A DNA stretch of 57,607 nucleotides from Pseudoalteromonas sp. FUC4 (GCF_008370255.1 NZ_SEUI01000003.1:217576-275182); one strand, 5' to 3'. Counted from the stretch's first letter, positions 27,671 to 36,822 are shown. Numbers and translations: made by a program. Notes: generated by a model not told the origin, from the letters alone.

Positions 27671-27699
27671 TTGATGCCCGTTAGGCTTTTGTGTAAAAT
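27671..27699 (+). promoter_or_regulatory. Candidate promoter of dusA
   Basis: TTGATG (27671-27676), a 17-bp spacer and TAAAAT (27694-27699), followed by a GC-rich start region. Predicted transcription start near 27706, which leaves too little leader for a GTG start at 27717 and favours the TTG at 27750. Confidence 0.6.
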
Positions 27700-27749
27700 G
27701 CAGCGCCTTTTAAGCTGTGCTTAATAACTTTAATACCCTGAGGTTTGCT

Positions 27750-28724
27750 TTGAATAAATGTACTTTGGATAGACGCTTTTCTGTGGCCCCAATGCTTGAT
27801 TGGACTGATCGCCATTGTCGTACTTTTCATCGCAAAATGACTAAACATACTGTGCTTTATACTGAAATGATAACCACAGGGGCTATTTTATTTGGTCGAG
27901 GCGACTACTTACATTTTAATAAACACGAAGGCCCAGTTGCGCTGCAACTTGGTGGCTCTGATCCTAAAGCGCTAGCGCAATGTGCAAAGCTCGCAGGTGA
28001 GCGTGGTTATGACGAAATAAATTTAAATGTAGGTTGCCCGTCAGACCGAGTTCAAAATGGTCGATTTGGCGCATGTTTAATGGCTGAACCTCAATTAGTT
28101 GCTGAGTGTATTGCAGCAATGAAAAACGAAGTAAACATTCCTGTTACCGTTAAAACGCGTATTGGTATTGATGAGCAAGATTCGTATGAGTTTTTATGTG
28201 CGCTTATTGAAGCGTCTCATAAAGTAGGGTGTGACGATTTTATTATTCATGCTCGTAAAGCATGGCTTAATGGTTTGAGCCCAAAAGAAAATCGTGAGGT
28301 TCCACCACTTGATTACCCACGTGTTTATCAACTTAAAAAAGATTATCCGCAGCTAGACTTAAGCCTAAATGGCGGCGTTAAAACAATTGAGCAGAGCCTA
28401 GAACATCTACAACATATTGATGGTGTAATGATTGGTCGTGAAGCTTACAGTAACCCATTTATGCTCAATGACGTTGATGAGAAAATTTATGGTGATGCTG
28501 CAAACACACAATCACGCCACGATGTAGTGCGTTCAATGTACGACTACATTGAAGAAGAAATGCGTTTGGGTGCTAATTTTTGGCATATTGCACGTCACAT
28601 GCTCGGTATTTTTCAGGGGCAGCCTGGTGCGCGAGGTTTTAGACGCCACCTTTCTGAAAGTGGTCACGGTAAGCAAGCTGATTTATCGGTAATGGATAAA
28701 GCATTAAGCTTTGTACCAGAATAA
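27750..28724 (+). CDS. dusA: tRNA-dihydrouridine synthase DusA
   Basis: 324 aa using the TTG at 27750, which has GAGG six bases upstream; the GTG at 27717 has no ribosome site. FMN-dependent TIM barrel: [17 protein letters not shown] at the N-terminus, [14 protein letters not shown] with the catalytic Cys shortly after in [26 protein letters not shown], and SLNGGVKT. These blocks are specific to DusA, which reduces U20/U20a in the D-loop. It is followed by a UUCG-capped terminator. Confidence 0.95.
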   Translation: MNKCTLDRRFSVAPMLDWTDRHCRTFHRKMTKHTVLYTEMITTGAILFGRGDYLHFNKHEGPVALQLGGSDPKALAQCAKLAGERGYDEINLNVGCPSDRVQNGRFGACLMAEPQLVAECIAAMKNEVNIPVTVKTRIGIDEQDSYEFLCALIEASHKVGCDDFIIHARKAWLNGLSPKENREVPPLDYPRVYQLKKDYPQLDLSLNGGVKTIEQSLEHLQHIDGVMIGREAYSNPFMLNDVDEKIYGDAANTQSRHDVVRSMYDYIEEEMRLGANFWHIARHMLGIFQGQPGARGFRRHLSESGHGKQADLSVMDKALSFVPE

Positions 28725-28750
28725 AACTAAGCTTTAAAAATTCTAAATTT

Positions 28751-28774
28751 AAGCCACTTTCGAGTGGCTTTTTT
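28751..28774 (+). terminator. dusA terminator with UUCG tetraloop
   Basis: AAGCCACT-TTCG-AGTGGCTT and then T4. Confidence 0.93.
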
Positions 28775-28909
28775 GATCCTAAAAATTAGTCAAAATCATA
28801 ATTTATTGGCCAATTACACTCTATGTTGTTCAGCTTAAAGTCACTAGAATTTAGAGTGTTTGTTGTTTACCATTATGATTTTAAAAGATTTATTTTTGTT
28901 TTTATGAAC

Positions 28910-28925
28910 TTGGCACAACTCTTGG
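28910..28925 (+). promoter_or_regulatory. Sigma-54-type -24/-12 promoter of the psp locus
   Basis: TTGGCAC-AACTC-TTGG: GG at -24 and the TTG of the -12 element with exactly ten bases between the two dinucleotides. The -12 element reads TTGG, not the consensus TTGC. It lies 44 bp upstream of pspA, a gene classically driven by sigma-54 and PspF. An inverted repeat ACACTCTA (28816-28823) / TAGAGTGT (28852-28859) upstream could be the activator site. Confidence 0.65.
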
Positions 28926-28968
28926 AATCTCCTTGTTGAAATTAATTAAAAATTAACAGGAGAATACC

Positions 28969-29649
28969 ATGGGAATATTTAACCGCGTAAATGATGTAAT
29001 TCAATCAAACATTGTCGCCATGCTTGATAAAGCAGAAGATCCAGAAAAACTTTTAAACCTAATGCTTACCGAGATGCAAGATGCATTGAATGAGTGTCGT
29101 AGTACAGCAGCCGCTTTATTGTGTGAAGAGAAAGTAATTAATCGCCAAATTGATACTAAAAAAACAGAATTAACAGCTTGGCAAATGAAAGCAGAACGTG
29201 CGGTTGAGAAGGGCAGTGATGACCTTGCTAAATCAGCTTTACTTGAGAAGCAACGCGTTAACGAAAGCATTGAAAATAAGCAAACGCAATTAGAAACTTT
29301 GCAAGAGTCTATCGCAAAAATTGAGTCTGATTGTGAGCGCTTGCAGCAAAAAATGGCTATGGCTAAAACTAAGCAAGCTCAGTTAATGCAACGCCATAAT
29401 GTTGCTATTGCTAGAGGGCGAATCAGTACACAACTACAAAGCGATAAAGTAGCTCATGCATTATCTCGATTTGATCAAGTAGAGCAGCGTGTAGAAAGTA
29501 TTGAAGCGCAAATAGAAGCATATGAGTTAACTGACTCTGCAAATACGACGGCTTCACAAATTGAAGCTTTAGTTAAAAATGAAAAAATAGATGCTGAGTT
29601 AGCCCAGTTAAAAACAAATTTAAAAACTGATTTAAAACAGACTGCTTAA
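28969..29649 (+). CDS. pspA: Phage shock protein A (PspA/IM30 family)
   Basis: 226 aa (E. coli 222), nearly all predicted coiled coil. The N-terminal amphipathic helix MGIFNRVNDVIQSNIVAMLD and LDKAEDPEKLLNLMLTEMQDA are family hallmarks. It binds stressed inner membrane as an ESCRT-III-like scaffold and, in enterics, restrains PspF. It starts a locus with pspC 10 bp downstream; pspB, which sits between them in E. coli, is absent here. Confidence 0.95.
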   Translation: MGIFNRVNDVIQSNIVAMLDKAEDPEKLLNLMLTEMQDALNECRSTAAALLCEEKVINRQIDTKKTELTAWQMKAERAVEKGSDDLAKSALLEKQRVNESIENKQTQLETLQESIAKIESDCERLQQKMAMAKTKQAQLMQRHNVAIARGRISTQLQSDKVAHALSRFDQVEQRVESIEAQIEAYELTDSANTTASQIEALVKNEKIDAELAQLKTNLKTDLKQTA

Positions 29650-29659
29650 GGGGAATATT

Positions 29660-29866
29660 ATGAATAGCTTTAATCGTCAACGAGGTTGGTATAAAGATAC
29701 TCTGAATAAAAAAATATCGGGTGTTTGTAGTGGTTTAGCTCATCGATTAGATTTTCCAGTATGGGCAACACGTGTAGTTACTATTTTATTATTTTTGAGT
29801 TTTCCGTTTGCAATTGCGCTTGGTTATTTTATAGCGCATTGCTGCCTTGAAAATAAAGAGTATTAA
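29660..29866 (+). CDS. pspC: PspC-domain inner-membrane protein
   Basis: 68 aa, consisting of just the PspC domain: NKKISGVCSGLAHRLDFPVWATRVV, then a membrane helix ILLFLSFPFAIALGYFIAHC. It is shorter than E. coli PspC (119 aa), lacking the cytoplasmic C-terminal region. Expected role: membrane-stress sensing with PspA. Its stop codon coincides with the first base of a 161-bp palindromic element. Confidence 0.88.
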   Translation: MNSFNRQRGWYKDTLNKKISGVCSGLAHRLDFPVWATRVVTILLFLSFPFAIALGYFIAHCCLENKEY

Positions 29867-30026
29867 TACCAACAGGCATAAATATTTGAACAATTTAACG
29901 AATTAAATCACTCTATAACGTTGTTAAAAATTTTTTATTTAGAACCACTAGATATAAAAATTTTTGCCTAGTTATAGCGCAATTTTCTTATCGTTAAATA
30001 GGCCTCATATATAAGCCGGTTGGTAT
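29866..30026. mobile_element. MITE-like long palindromic element
   Basis: The ends are inverted repeats, ATACCAACAGGC (29866-29877) and GCCGGTTGGTAT (30015-30026), matching 11 of 12. Inside, CTATAACGTTGTTAAAAATT and AAAAATTTTTGCCTAGTTATAG are also inverted, so the whole 161 bp can fold as one long imperfect hairpin. It has no open reading frame. It begins on the last base of the pspC stop and ends directly before AAGGAG, the ribosome site of the next gene. Confidence 0.75.
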
Positions 30027-30039
30027 AAGGAGAATTACT

Positions 30040-30366
30040 ATGAAAGCTTTGGCAGTATGTGTAATTATCTATTTATTACTGTTTACTGATTTAATAACGT
30101 TTGTGCAGATTGATTCTTGGCAGTTGCCGCTATGGGTTGCTGATATTAGCTGGGCAGGGCTTGAGCTTGTAGGTGCTTTGGCCGCAATTGTTACTGTAGT
30201 GGCGGTAGTGGCTTTAATTACGATGGGATTAGTTGGTGCGGGTGTGGTGGCATTAGCAGGGACTGTTTTAGCGCTTTTATTCGGATCTATAATGATTGCA
30301 TGGCCGTTACTATTTGTTGCAGTGTTGTGTTGGCTTGTGGCCGATAACAAAAAAGTAGCCTCTTAA
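30040..30366 (+). CDS. Small hydrophobic membrane protein linked to psp genes
   Basis: 108 aa with about three membrane helices: residues 1-20 (ALAVCVIIYLLLFTDLITF), about 43-80 (a long Val/Ala/Gly-rich stretch) and about 80-100 (GSIMIAWPLLFVAVLCWLVA). A strong AAGGAG site sits seven bases before the ATG. I do not recognise the family. It may be a third psp-locus protein taking a PspB/PspG-like role (inference from position only), or an independent gene separated from pspC by the palindromic element. Confidence 0.75.
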   Translation: MKALAVCVIIYLLLFTDLITFVQIDSWQLPLWVADISWAGLELVGALAAIVTVVAVVALITMGLVGAGVVALAGTVLALLFGSIMIAWPLLFVAVLCWLVADNKKVAS

Positions 30367-30374
30367 TCCTTAAT

Positions 30375-30403
30375 TTGACTGACTATTATAGGTTAACTAT
30401 GTT
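30375..30403 (+). promoter_or_regulatory. Candidate promoter of the PCu(A)C gene
   Basis: TTGACT (30375-30380), a 17-bp spacer and TATGTT (30398-30403), 40 bp upstream of the ATG. Confidence 0.5.
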
Positions 30404-30442
30404 AAATTTAGCCTGTAATTTAAAGTTTTCATAAGGATAAGA

Positions 30443-30955
30443 ATGATGACGAAACTATGTTTTTCGATGGCTTCTGCATTAATATTTAGTTTTTTTTCGT
30501 CATCGTTGGCGGCGCACTCAGGGCACGATCATGGTTCTGATGTGGCTGTGCTCGAAGTAACTAACGCGCAAGTTAGAGAGTTTTTACCTGGCAGTACTTC
30601 AACTGTAGGTTATTTAACCCTTATTAATCACAGTGGAGCCGCAGCAACTTTAACTAAGGCAACTATTGATGGCTTAGGGCGTGTTGAAATACACGAGCAT
30701 TCACATGTAAACGGCATGATGAAAATGCAACAAGTTGAATCGGTTGAAATTAAGGCGCACGAAAGTGTCAGCTTTCAGCCAGGCGGTTATCATTTAATGG
30801 CATTTGAACCACAAGAGCCATTAAAAGTAGGACAAGATCGTAAACTCACACTATATTTTAGTGACGGTAATCGCTTATTTACTAATGCTCAAGTCGTGTC
30901 GCTTGAAGTGCAAGCTAAGCAGTCAAAACCATCTACTCAACACGCTCATCATTAG
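30443..30955 (+). CDS. PCu(A)C-type periplasmic copper chaperone
   Basis: 170 aa. A signal peptide ends near SSLAAHSG, and a His-rich mature start HSGHDHG follows. The PCu(A)C copper site pattern is visible: VEIHEHSHVNGMMKMQQ (His and Met ligands near 95-110), with the second His-x-Met in GGYHLMAF near 125. A His-rich tail (QHAHH) gives extra metal-binding potential. Family proteins deliver Cu(I) to cytochrome oxidase CuA or to other cuproenzymes. No oxidase-assembly genes are adjacent; DUF2333 follows 8 bp later, probably in the same transcript. Confidence 0.9.
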   Translation: MMTKLCFSMASALIFSFFSSSLAAHSGHDHGSDVAVLEVTNAQVREFLPGSTSTVGYLTLINHSGAAATLTKATIDGLGRVEIHEHSHVNGMMKMQQVESVEIKAHESVSFQPGGYHLMAFEPQEPLKVGQDRKLTLYFSDGNRLFTNAQVVSLEVQAKQSKPSTQHAHH

Positions 30956-30963
30956 GAGTACAC

Positions 30964-31950
30964 ATGTCGCAACATAAAGGAAAAATAGCAGGAATAATTG
31001 TTTTACTGCTTATCATATTTTACGCAATTGCTGTTTATTGGAGCACAGAGCCTGCACGTTTTGATGTAGTAAGTAATGCAAAAGAACAAGCTGCACTGCG
31101 AAGTGAAAAAATAGTAACGGGTTATGTAACCACATCAACGCTTATTACAGTTGCTAGCACTTTGCTTGATAAACCAGGTGGCTACTTATCAAATGATGTA
31201 ATGCCACCAAGCATTATAATGGACGATATGCCTGCATGGGAATATGGCGCACTTGAAATGGTGCGTGATTTATCGCTTTCAATGCGAAAAGATTTTAGTC
31301 GTTCGCAATCACAATCAACTGAGCATGAAGCACTTAAAAAGGCGCAGCCACAGTTTAATATAAGCTCTGAAGCATGGGCGTGGCCAAGTGCTGAAGGTGA
31401 GTACCAAAAAGGTATTGATTATTTAATGGTATATCGTGCACAAATTGCCAATGAGCATGAACGCGATAGCCAATTTTACGCACGAGCAGATAATTTACGT
31501 AGTTGGCTTAAAGAAGCCGAAAAGCGTTTAGGTAGCTTAAGCCAGCGTTTAAGTGCCAGTGTTGGTCAAGAAAAAGTGAATACAGACTTAGCGGGTAACT
31601 CATCAAATAAACAAGCAACGCTTGCGCCACTACAGCAGCAAGTTAGAACACCGTGGTTAGAAATTGACGACGTGTTTTACGAATCGCGCGGTGCTACTTG
31701 GGCGTTACTACATTTTTTACAAGCGATAGAGTATGACTTTAATGATGTGCTTGAAAAGAAAAATGCACGCGTAAGTGTTCAGCAAATTATACGTGAGCTT
31801 GAGGCAACCCAAGAAACAGTGTGGAGCCCACTTATTTTAAACGGGAATGGTTTTGGCTATGTGGCTAACCATTCTTTAGTTATGGCAAATTATATTTCTA
31901 GAGCCAATGCGGCTTTAATCGAACTTAGCGAGCTATTAGCTCAAGGATAA
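30964..31950 (+). CDS. DUF2333 family inner-membrane-anchored protein
   Basis: 328 aa. One N-terminal membrane helix (about 9-27, IAGIIVLLLIIFYAIAVYW), then a large, mainly helical periplasmic region. It contains family blocks such as LLDKPGGYLSNDVMPPS near 70, WPSAEGEYQKGIDYL near 140, and DDVFYESRGATWALLHFLQA near 235. DUF2333 has no known function. AGGAG precedes the ATG. It is tightly spaced between the PCu(A)C gene and the TIGR04219 barrel (4 bp gap). Confidence 0.88.
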   Translation: MSQHKGKIAGIIVLLLIIFYAIAVYWSTEPARFDVVSNAKEQAALRSEKIVTGYVTTSTLITVASTLLDKPGGYLSNDVMPPSIIMDDMPAWEYGALEMVRDLSLSMRKDFSRSQSQSTEHEALKKAQPQFNISSEAWAWPSAEGEYQKGIDYLMVYRAQIANEHERDSQFYARADNLRSWLKEAEKRLGSLSQRLSASVGQEKVNTDLAGNSSNKQATLAPLQQQVRTPWLEIDDVFYESRGATWALLHFLQAIEYDFNDVLEKKNARVSVQQIIRELEATQETVWSPLILNGNGFGYVANHSLVMANYISRANAALIELSELLAQG

Positions 31951-31954
31951 AAAA

Positions 31955-32725
31955 ATGAAAAAGTATTGTTTAGCAGCAGCCCTTTCAATGGCATGTTTAG
32001 CACCCGCAGCGCAAGCTGACACTCTATTAGGTTTATACGTAGGTGTTGATGGGTGGAAGTCAGATAATGATGGTCAATTTTCTTATAAGGATAAACAATC
32101 TCAAAATTTTGATTTTGAAGATGAAACATTTATAAGTTACTACGCTGCACTTGAGCACCCAGTGCCGCTAGTTCCAAATATTAAATTAAAGTATACAGAG
32201 CTTGAACTTAATGGTGATGCGGTTATTGGTGATACGTTTAGCTTTAATGGCAGTACCTTCGATACAAACAGAAAAGTCAATACTGTTAGTGATTTATCGC
32301 ACATTGATTATATTCTTTATTATGAAATTTTTGATAACGATTTAATCTCAATTGACTTAGGTTTAAACGCTAAGCAGTTCGATGGAGAAATTACTGTACA
32401 GTATGATAAAGATGAACGAGATGTTTCCCAAACTGAAACTGTGGATTTTTCGGGCTTTGTTCCTCTTGCATATGGTCGCGCCGAAGCAGGTTTGCCATTC
32501 ACTGGTTTAAGTGTATTTTTTGAAGGTAGCTTTTTGGCTATTGACGATAGCAAAGTACAAGATTATCAAGTAGGCGTAGCGTGGGAACTGATTGATAATT
32601 TGGCAGTAGATGTTGCTGTTAAAGCAGGCTACCGCTCTATGATATTAGAACTTGATGATGTAGATGATATTACGACTGATATTGATGCATCTGGCCCATT
32701 TGCGGGTATTCAGGTTCACTTTTAA
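31955..32725 (+). CDS. TIGR04219-family outer-membrane beta-barrel protein
   Basis: 256 aa with the signal peptide MKKYCLAAALSMACLAPAAQA. The mature protein shows alternating hydrophobic strands and acidic loops and ends with Phe (SGPFAGIQVHF), typical of outer-membrane barrels. The start GLYVGVDGWKSDNDG is the family signature. Probably 8-10 strands. Function unknown. Start codon 4 bp after DUF2333, so they are likely one operon. Confidence 0.88.
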   Translation: MKKYCLAAALSMACLAPAAQADTLLGLYVGVDGWKSDNDGQFSYKDKQSQNFDFEDETFISYYAALEHPVPLVPNIKLKYTELELNGDAVIGDTFSFNGSTFDTNRKVNTVSDLSHIDYILYYEIFDNDLISIDLGLNAKQFDGEITVQYDKDERDVSQTETVDFSGFVPLAYGRAEAGLPFTGLSVFFEGSFLAIDDSKVQDYQVGVAWELIDNLAVDVAVKAGYRSMILELDDVDDITTDIDASGPFAGIQVHF

Positions 32726-32747
32726 TTAGTACCTTCTAATTAAATAA

Positions 32748-32780
32748 AGCGTGGCATATTATCTTATAGCGTGCCACGCT
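32748..32780. terminator. Hairpin at the convergent end of TIGR04219 and TIGR03899 genes
   Basis: AGCGTGGCA (32748-32756) and TGCCACGCT (32772-32780) form a 9-bp stem that includes the last codons of the minus-strand gene. On the minus strand a weak TTTATTT follows. A plausible weak terminator. Confidence 0.5.
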
Positions 32781-33646
32781 AAATCAAACTCTCCTTCCAA
32801 CGCATTATTAATCAGTTGCTTATAGACCTTATTTACTGGGAAGTTAATAAGTTTAGATAGCTCATCACCTGTTTGAGTAAATTTGTAATAGCTTAATACC
32901 AAATCGCTACTTTTTGCTTTTAATGTTACTTTTTGTGATAAAAATGAAAGCGTAAGCTCTTGTCCCGCTTTAAGTACTGCAGATTCAATCTCTTTTCTAT
33001 ACAGTAAATTAAGATCCATGAGCGTTAAAATTTCTGGAAAGCTAATGCCTGTTTTTCCTAAATTTAGAGATACTTTATTGCCTTTTCGTAGTAAATCGAA
33101 CAAAGATGGTTTTTTATAAAAGCCGAGTAGAATAAAGTGACTGTCGTCTTTTTCGTTGTAACCTGAAAGCGAAACACACTTTTGTAAAGAATCTGCTTCT
33201 CGCTGTGTCATATGCTTTAACGTTTGCAGGCTTTTAATTGAAAATGTCCCCGGGTTAAGCGTTTCTCCCGTTAAAATTTTAGCCCATAAAGTTTGCATTG
33301 ACTCATTTGAAGTATCTTCACACAGCGCTATAAAATGCTCTACCCAATCTACATCAGGTTGTTTTCTACTTGCTACATCAGGGCAAAACCCCATAGCCAT
33401 TGCTAAAATTGACTCTATATTTTGTTGCTGTTTAATTAGTAGCAAATCTTGGCGCTTTTGGGCGCGAGCTAAAACAGAGTTTTCACTGTTGATATGATAA
33501 AGCGGTTTAACTTGACCTTTAATATTGTAACTTTGCTCGTTAGTAGGTAGCACGCCGTTACTTCCTACTTTAGTTATAGGATAGCCAAGTAAGGATTCAA
33601 TGATGTTCGCAAGATTAATTCTCGCTTGTGCTGTTTTGACTTTCAT
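32759..33646 (-). CDS. TIGR03899/DUF2806-type protein
   Basis: 295 aa cytosolic protein. The central block VDWVEHFIALCEDTSNESMQ, continuing as TLWAKILTGETLNPGTFSIK (near 100-140), is the TIGR03899/DUF2806 core. The N-terminus QARINLANIIESLLGYP is also typical. Function unknown. Its start overlaps the end of the upstream SRPBCC gene by 32 bp, an unusually long overlap; no later Met near the start would remove it. Confidence 0.8.
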   Translation of the reverse strand: MKVKTAQARINLANIIESLLGYPITKVGSNGVLPTNEQSYNIKGQVKPLYHINSENSVLARAQKRQDLLLIKQQQNIESILAMAMGFCPDVASRKQPDVDWVEHFIALCEDTSNESMQTLWAKILTGETLNPGTFSIKSLQTLKHMTQREADSLQKCVSLSGYNEKDDSHFILLGFYKKPSLFDLLRKGNKVSLNLGKTGISFPEILTLMDLNLLYRKEIESAVLKAGQELTLSFLSQKVTLKAKSSDLVLSYYKFTQTGDELSKLINFPVNKVYKQLINNALEGEFDLAWHAIR

Positions 33647-34196
33647 GGCTTTGTATTACTCTTTGTGGATCACTAAGCTGCGCTACGGTTTGAAGATTAT
33701 TTAACCCCAGAGAAACTGTATTGCGCAGCACATACTCGCTCAAAATGGCGGTGTAGCCAGATATTAAAGGGGCGGTAGTTTGCCCTTTAATATTACATAT
33801 TAAAGTAACGATACCGTTTTGTTCGCTAAATCTAAATGTTCCTCTAATAATATGTTCAGCATTTAGAAGTATGTTAAAGCTGACCTTATTTTGGCTTACT
33901 GACGTTATGATCATTTCACCATAACCCCACTTGCTCTTCCAAGACTGATGAGCCCCTAAACCAGAACTAGGCTCGCCTAAAGTAAAGCGTATACTGGAGT
34001 CTACTTTTTCCCATGGAGACCATTTTTTCCATTGACTAAAGTCGGTGACAAGCGGCTTTACTACGTCAATATTTGCATTGATTTCAATTGTTTTATTCAC
34101 ATTATAGCTTTGAGGGAGTATCAGCCCTATCAGTACGAGTACTAATAGTAATAACAGTACGCCTTTAATTAATATTTTTAATAGCTTAATAAGCAC
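33615..34196 (-). CDS. Membrane-anchored SRPBCC (START-like) domain protein
   Basis: 193 aa. One N-terminal helix (about 5-30, LLKILIKGVLLLLLVLVLIG), then a SRPBCC/polyketide-cyclase-like domain starting NKTIEINANIDVVKPLVTDF, with the usual FSQWKKWSPWEKVD motif near 53-66. These are lipid- or ligand-binding folds. Ligand unknown. First gene of a two-gene leftward unit with TIGR03899. Confidence 0.8.
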   Translation of the reverse strand: MLIKLLKILIKGVLLLLLVLVLIGLILPQSYNVNKTIEINANIDVVKPLVTDFSQWKKWSPWEKVDSSIRFTLGEPSSGLGAHQSWKSKWGYGEMIITSVSQNKVSFNILLNAEHIIRGTFRFSEQNGIVTLICNIKGQTTAPLISGYTAILSEYVLRNTVSLGLNNLQTVAQLSDPQRVIQSHESQNSTSEN

Positions 34197-34644
34197 ACCC
34201 TTATTCGTTTTTTGAGCTGAAATACAACAACTTTTATTAATGGACTATAGTATGAATTAGATTATAAACCAAAAATAATTTATTAATTGTTACTTAGTTG
34301 CATGAATACCGTTAGGGCTATATTTTTAATGAAGCTATGAAATAAATACACTTGTTGAAAGTTTTGATTCTACATTTCTTGGTTTTGTAAAATGAACCAA
34401 TAAGATGTTGAAGCATAGAATCAGTAAAATTGCTCAAAGATTTGGGAAAGTGGAGAGTGCTTTATGTATGCATACTTATTTTAAAAATCGAACTTATAAA
34501 TAAACGCTAAAAAAGATTAACTTATTATTATTTAAGATAATGAACGATTTAGAATTTAAAGCGCGATATGCTTTGACTACTTTGTATATATAAAGAATTT
34601 AGTAGGGTATAATTCGCGCCTTTTGTTATTCTACGGCCACAATT
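34197..34644. other. 448-bp AT-rich intergenic region with a long imperfect inverted repeat
   Basis: No gene that I can support. An inverted repeat spans 34365-34423: TGATTCTACAT...TTGGTT pairs with AACCAATAAGATG...TAGAATCA around a ten-base loop. It has no T tract, so it is not a standard terminator. The right end carries the ygiQ promoter. Confidence 0.7.
34608..34613 (+). promoter_or_regulatory. Candidate -10 element of ygiQ
   Basis: A perfect TATAAT, 31 bp before the ATG. No good -35 at standard spacing; TTGACT lies too far upstream (29-bp gap). Confidence 0.5.
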
Positions 34645-36822
34645 ATGAGCACACTCAAAGCTAAGCGCGCCTTATTTTCATACCCTAAATACTGGGCTGA
34701 ATGTTATGGCACCGCACCATTTTTACCAACTACACGTGAAGAAATGGATGCACTTGGCTGGGATAGTTGCGACATAATAATAATTAGTGGTGATGCGTAT
34801 GTTGATCATCCTAGCTTTGGGATGGCGGTAATTGGCCGTGTGCTTGAAGCGCAAGGCTTTAGGGTGGGGATTATTGCCCAACCTGCATGGGACTCTAAAG
34901 ATGCATTTATGGAGCTTGGCAGACCGAATTTATTTTTTGGTGTAACAGCCGGCAACATGGATTCGATGATTAACCGCTATACAGCGGAAAAACGCATGCG
35001 CCACGATGATGCTTACACGCCTAATAATGTAGGCGGTAAGCGCCCAGATCGCGCCGTGATGATTTACTCGCAAAAATGCCGTGAAGCATACAAAGGTATC
35101 CCAATTGTTATTGGCGGTATTGAAGCCAGCCTTCGCCGTATTGCTCATTACGACTATTGGCAGGAAAAAGTACGTCGTAGTATTTTGTTTGATGCAAAAG
35201 CCGATATTTTAATTTACGGTAACGCAGAGCGCCCACTAGTTGAAGTTGCACACCGTATTGCGGCGGGTGAAACGATGGATACGATTCAGGATATTCGCGG
35301 CACGGCTGTTATTCGAAAAGAGCCTCTACCTGGTTGGCGTGGCAGTGATTCTACCGCTATTGATAAAATTGGTAAAATCGACCCTATTCCAAACCCATAT
35401 GGCGCGGATGATGTTGGCTGTAGTAAATCAGAATTTAAACAAGCGGGTATTGATTTAAAAGCAGAAGCGGCAAAACCAATCATGGTTCAGCCTGCACGTC
35501 CTAAGCCGTGGGAAAAAACCTATGTTAAGTTACCTGCCTATGAGCAAGTAAGTGTTAACAAACCTTTATACGCCCATGCCTCGCGAATTTTACACCAAGA
35601 AACAAATCCTGGTTGTGCAAGAGCGCTTTACCAACGACATGGCGATCGCTCTATTTGGGTAAACCCGCCAGCATATCCATTAGAAACGCATGAGATGGAT
35701 GCTGTATTTGGTTTGCCGTATCAGCGTATTCCTCACCCAAGTTATGGTGATGCCAAAATACCTGCTTACGATATGATTAAAACATCAGTTAATATTATGC
35801 GTGGCTGTTTTGGTGGTTGTTCGTTTTGTTCAATTACAGAGCATGAAGGGCGCATTATTCAAAGTCGTTCGCAAGAATCTATTATTGAAGAAATTGAACA
35901 GATTAGAGATAAAGTTCCCGGCTTTACTGGTGTTATTTCTGATTTAGGTGGCCCAACGGCGAATATGTATAAGCTGCGCTGTACTAGTAAAAAGGCTGAG
36001 AGTACCTGTAGACGCTTATCATGTGTATATCCTGATATTTGTAAACACATGGATACAGATCATACGCCAACAATAGATTTGTATAAAAAAGCACGTGAAG
36101 TTAAGGGTATTAAAAAGGTATTGATTGCTTCAGGTGTACGTTACGATTTAGCTGTACGCGACCCGCGTTACGTTAAAGAATTAGTAACGCACCATGTAGG
36201 CGGTTACTTAAAAATAGCGCCAGAGCATACAGAGGATGGTCCATTATCAAAAATGATGAAACCAGGTATGGGAGCGTACGATCAATTTAAAGAACTATTT
36301 GATAAGTATTCTAAAGAAGCCGGTAAAAAGCAGTATTTAATTCCTTACTTTATATCTGCTCACCCAGGCACAAAAGATGAAGACATGGTAAACATGGCTT
36401 TATGGCTTAAATCAAACGACTTTAAGCTTGATCAGGTACAAAATTTTTACCCATCACCTATGGCTAATGCGACGACTATTTACCATACAGAGATGAATTC
36501 TTTACGTAATATAAAAAACAACTCAGAAGCTGTTCCAGTACCTAAAGGCGCACGCCAACGTAGATTACATAAAGCTATTTTACGCTACCATGATGCCGCT
36601 GGTTGGCCGATGATACGTGAAGCTCTACGTAAAATGGGTAAAGCTAATTTAATTGGTAAAGGACCTAACTGTTTAGTGCCAGAAGAAGGGCGCGATGAAA
36701 AAGCAGGTAAAGGTGGTAAAAAAGGTGGGCGTCCGGCGCTAACGCGACATACCGGTTTTAGCCAATTTAAAAAGGCAAACACTAAGCCAAAAGTGGGCGG
36801 TAATCGTCAGCGAGCAAGGTAA
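34645..36822 (+). CDS. ygiQ: YgiQ family radical SAM protein
   Basis: 725 aa (E. coli 739). An N-terminal cobalamin-like region ([37 protein letters not shown]) precedes the radical SAM core, with Cys388-x3-Cys392-x2-Cys395 in [18 protein letters not shown]. The C-terminus is basic and Gly/Lys-rich ([12 protein letters not shown]). Function is not established. It is often annotated as an UPF0313 protein. It has its own promoter and a terminator downstream. Confidence 0.95.
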   Translation: MSTLKAKRALFSYPKYWAECYGTAPFLPTTREEMDALGWDSCDIIIISGDAYVDHPSFGMAVIGRVLEAQGFRVGIIAQPAWDSKDAFMELGRPNLFFGVTAGNMDSMINRYTAEKRMRHDDAYTPNNVGGKRPDRAVMIYSQKCREAYKGIPIVIGGIEASLRRIAHYDYWQEKVRRSILFDAKADILIYGNAERPLVEVAHRIAAGETMDTIQDIRGTAVIRKEPLPGWRGSDSTAIDKIGKIDPIPNPYGADDVGCSKSEFKQAGIDLKAEAAKPIMVQPARPKPWEKTYVKLPAYEQVSVNKPLYAHASRILHQETNPGCARALYQRHGDRSIWVNPPAYPLETHEMDAVFGLPYQRIPHPSYGDAKIPAYDMIKTSVNIMRGCFGGCSFCSITEHEGRIIQSRSQESIIEEIEQIRDKVPGFTGVISDLGGPTANMYKLRCTSKKAESTCRRLSCVYPDICKHMDTDHTPTIDLYKKAREVKGIKKVLIASGVRYDLAVRDPRYVKELVTHHVGGYLKIAPEHTEDGPLSKMMKPGMGAYDQFKELFDKYSKEAGKKQYLIPYFISAHPGTKDEDMVNMALWLKSNDFKLDQVQNFYPSPMANATTIYHTEMNSLRNIKNNSEAVPVPKGARQRRLHKAILRYHDAAGWPMIREALRKMGKANLIGKGPNCLVPEEGRDEKAGKGGKKGGRPALTRHTGFSQFKKANTKPKVGGNRQRAR

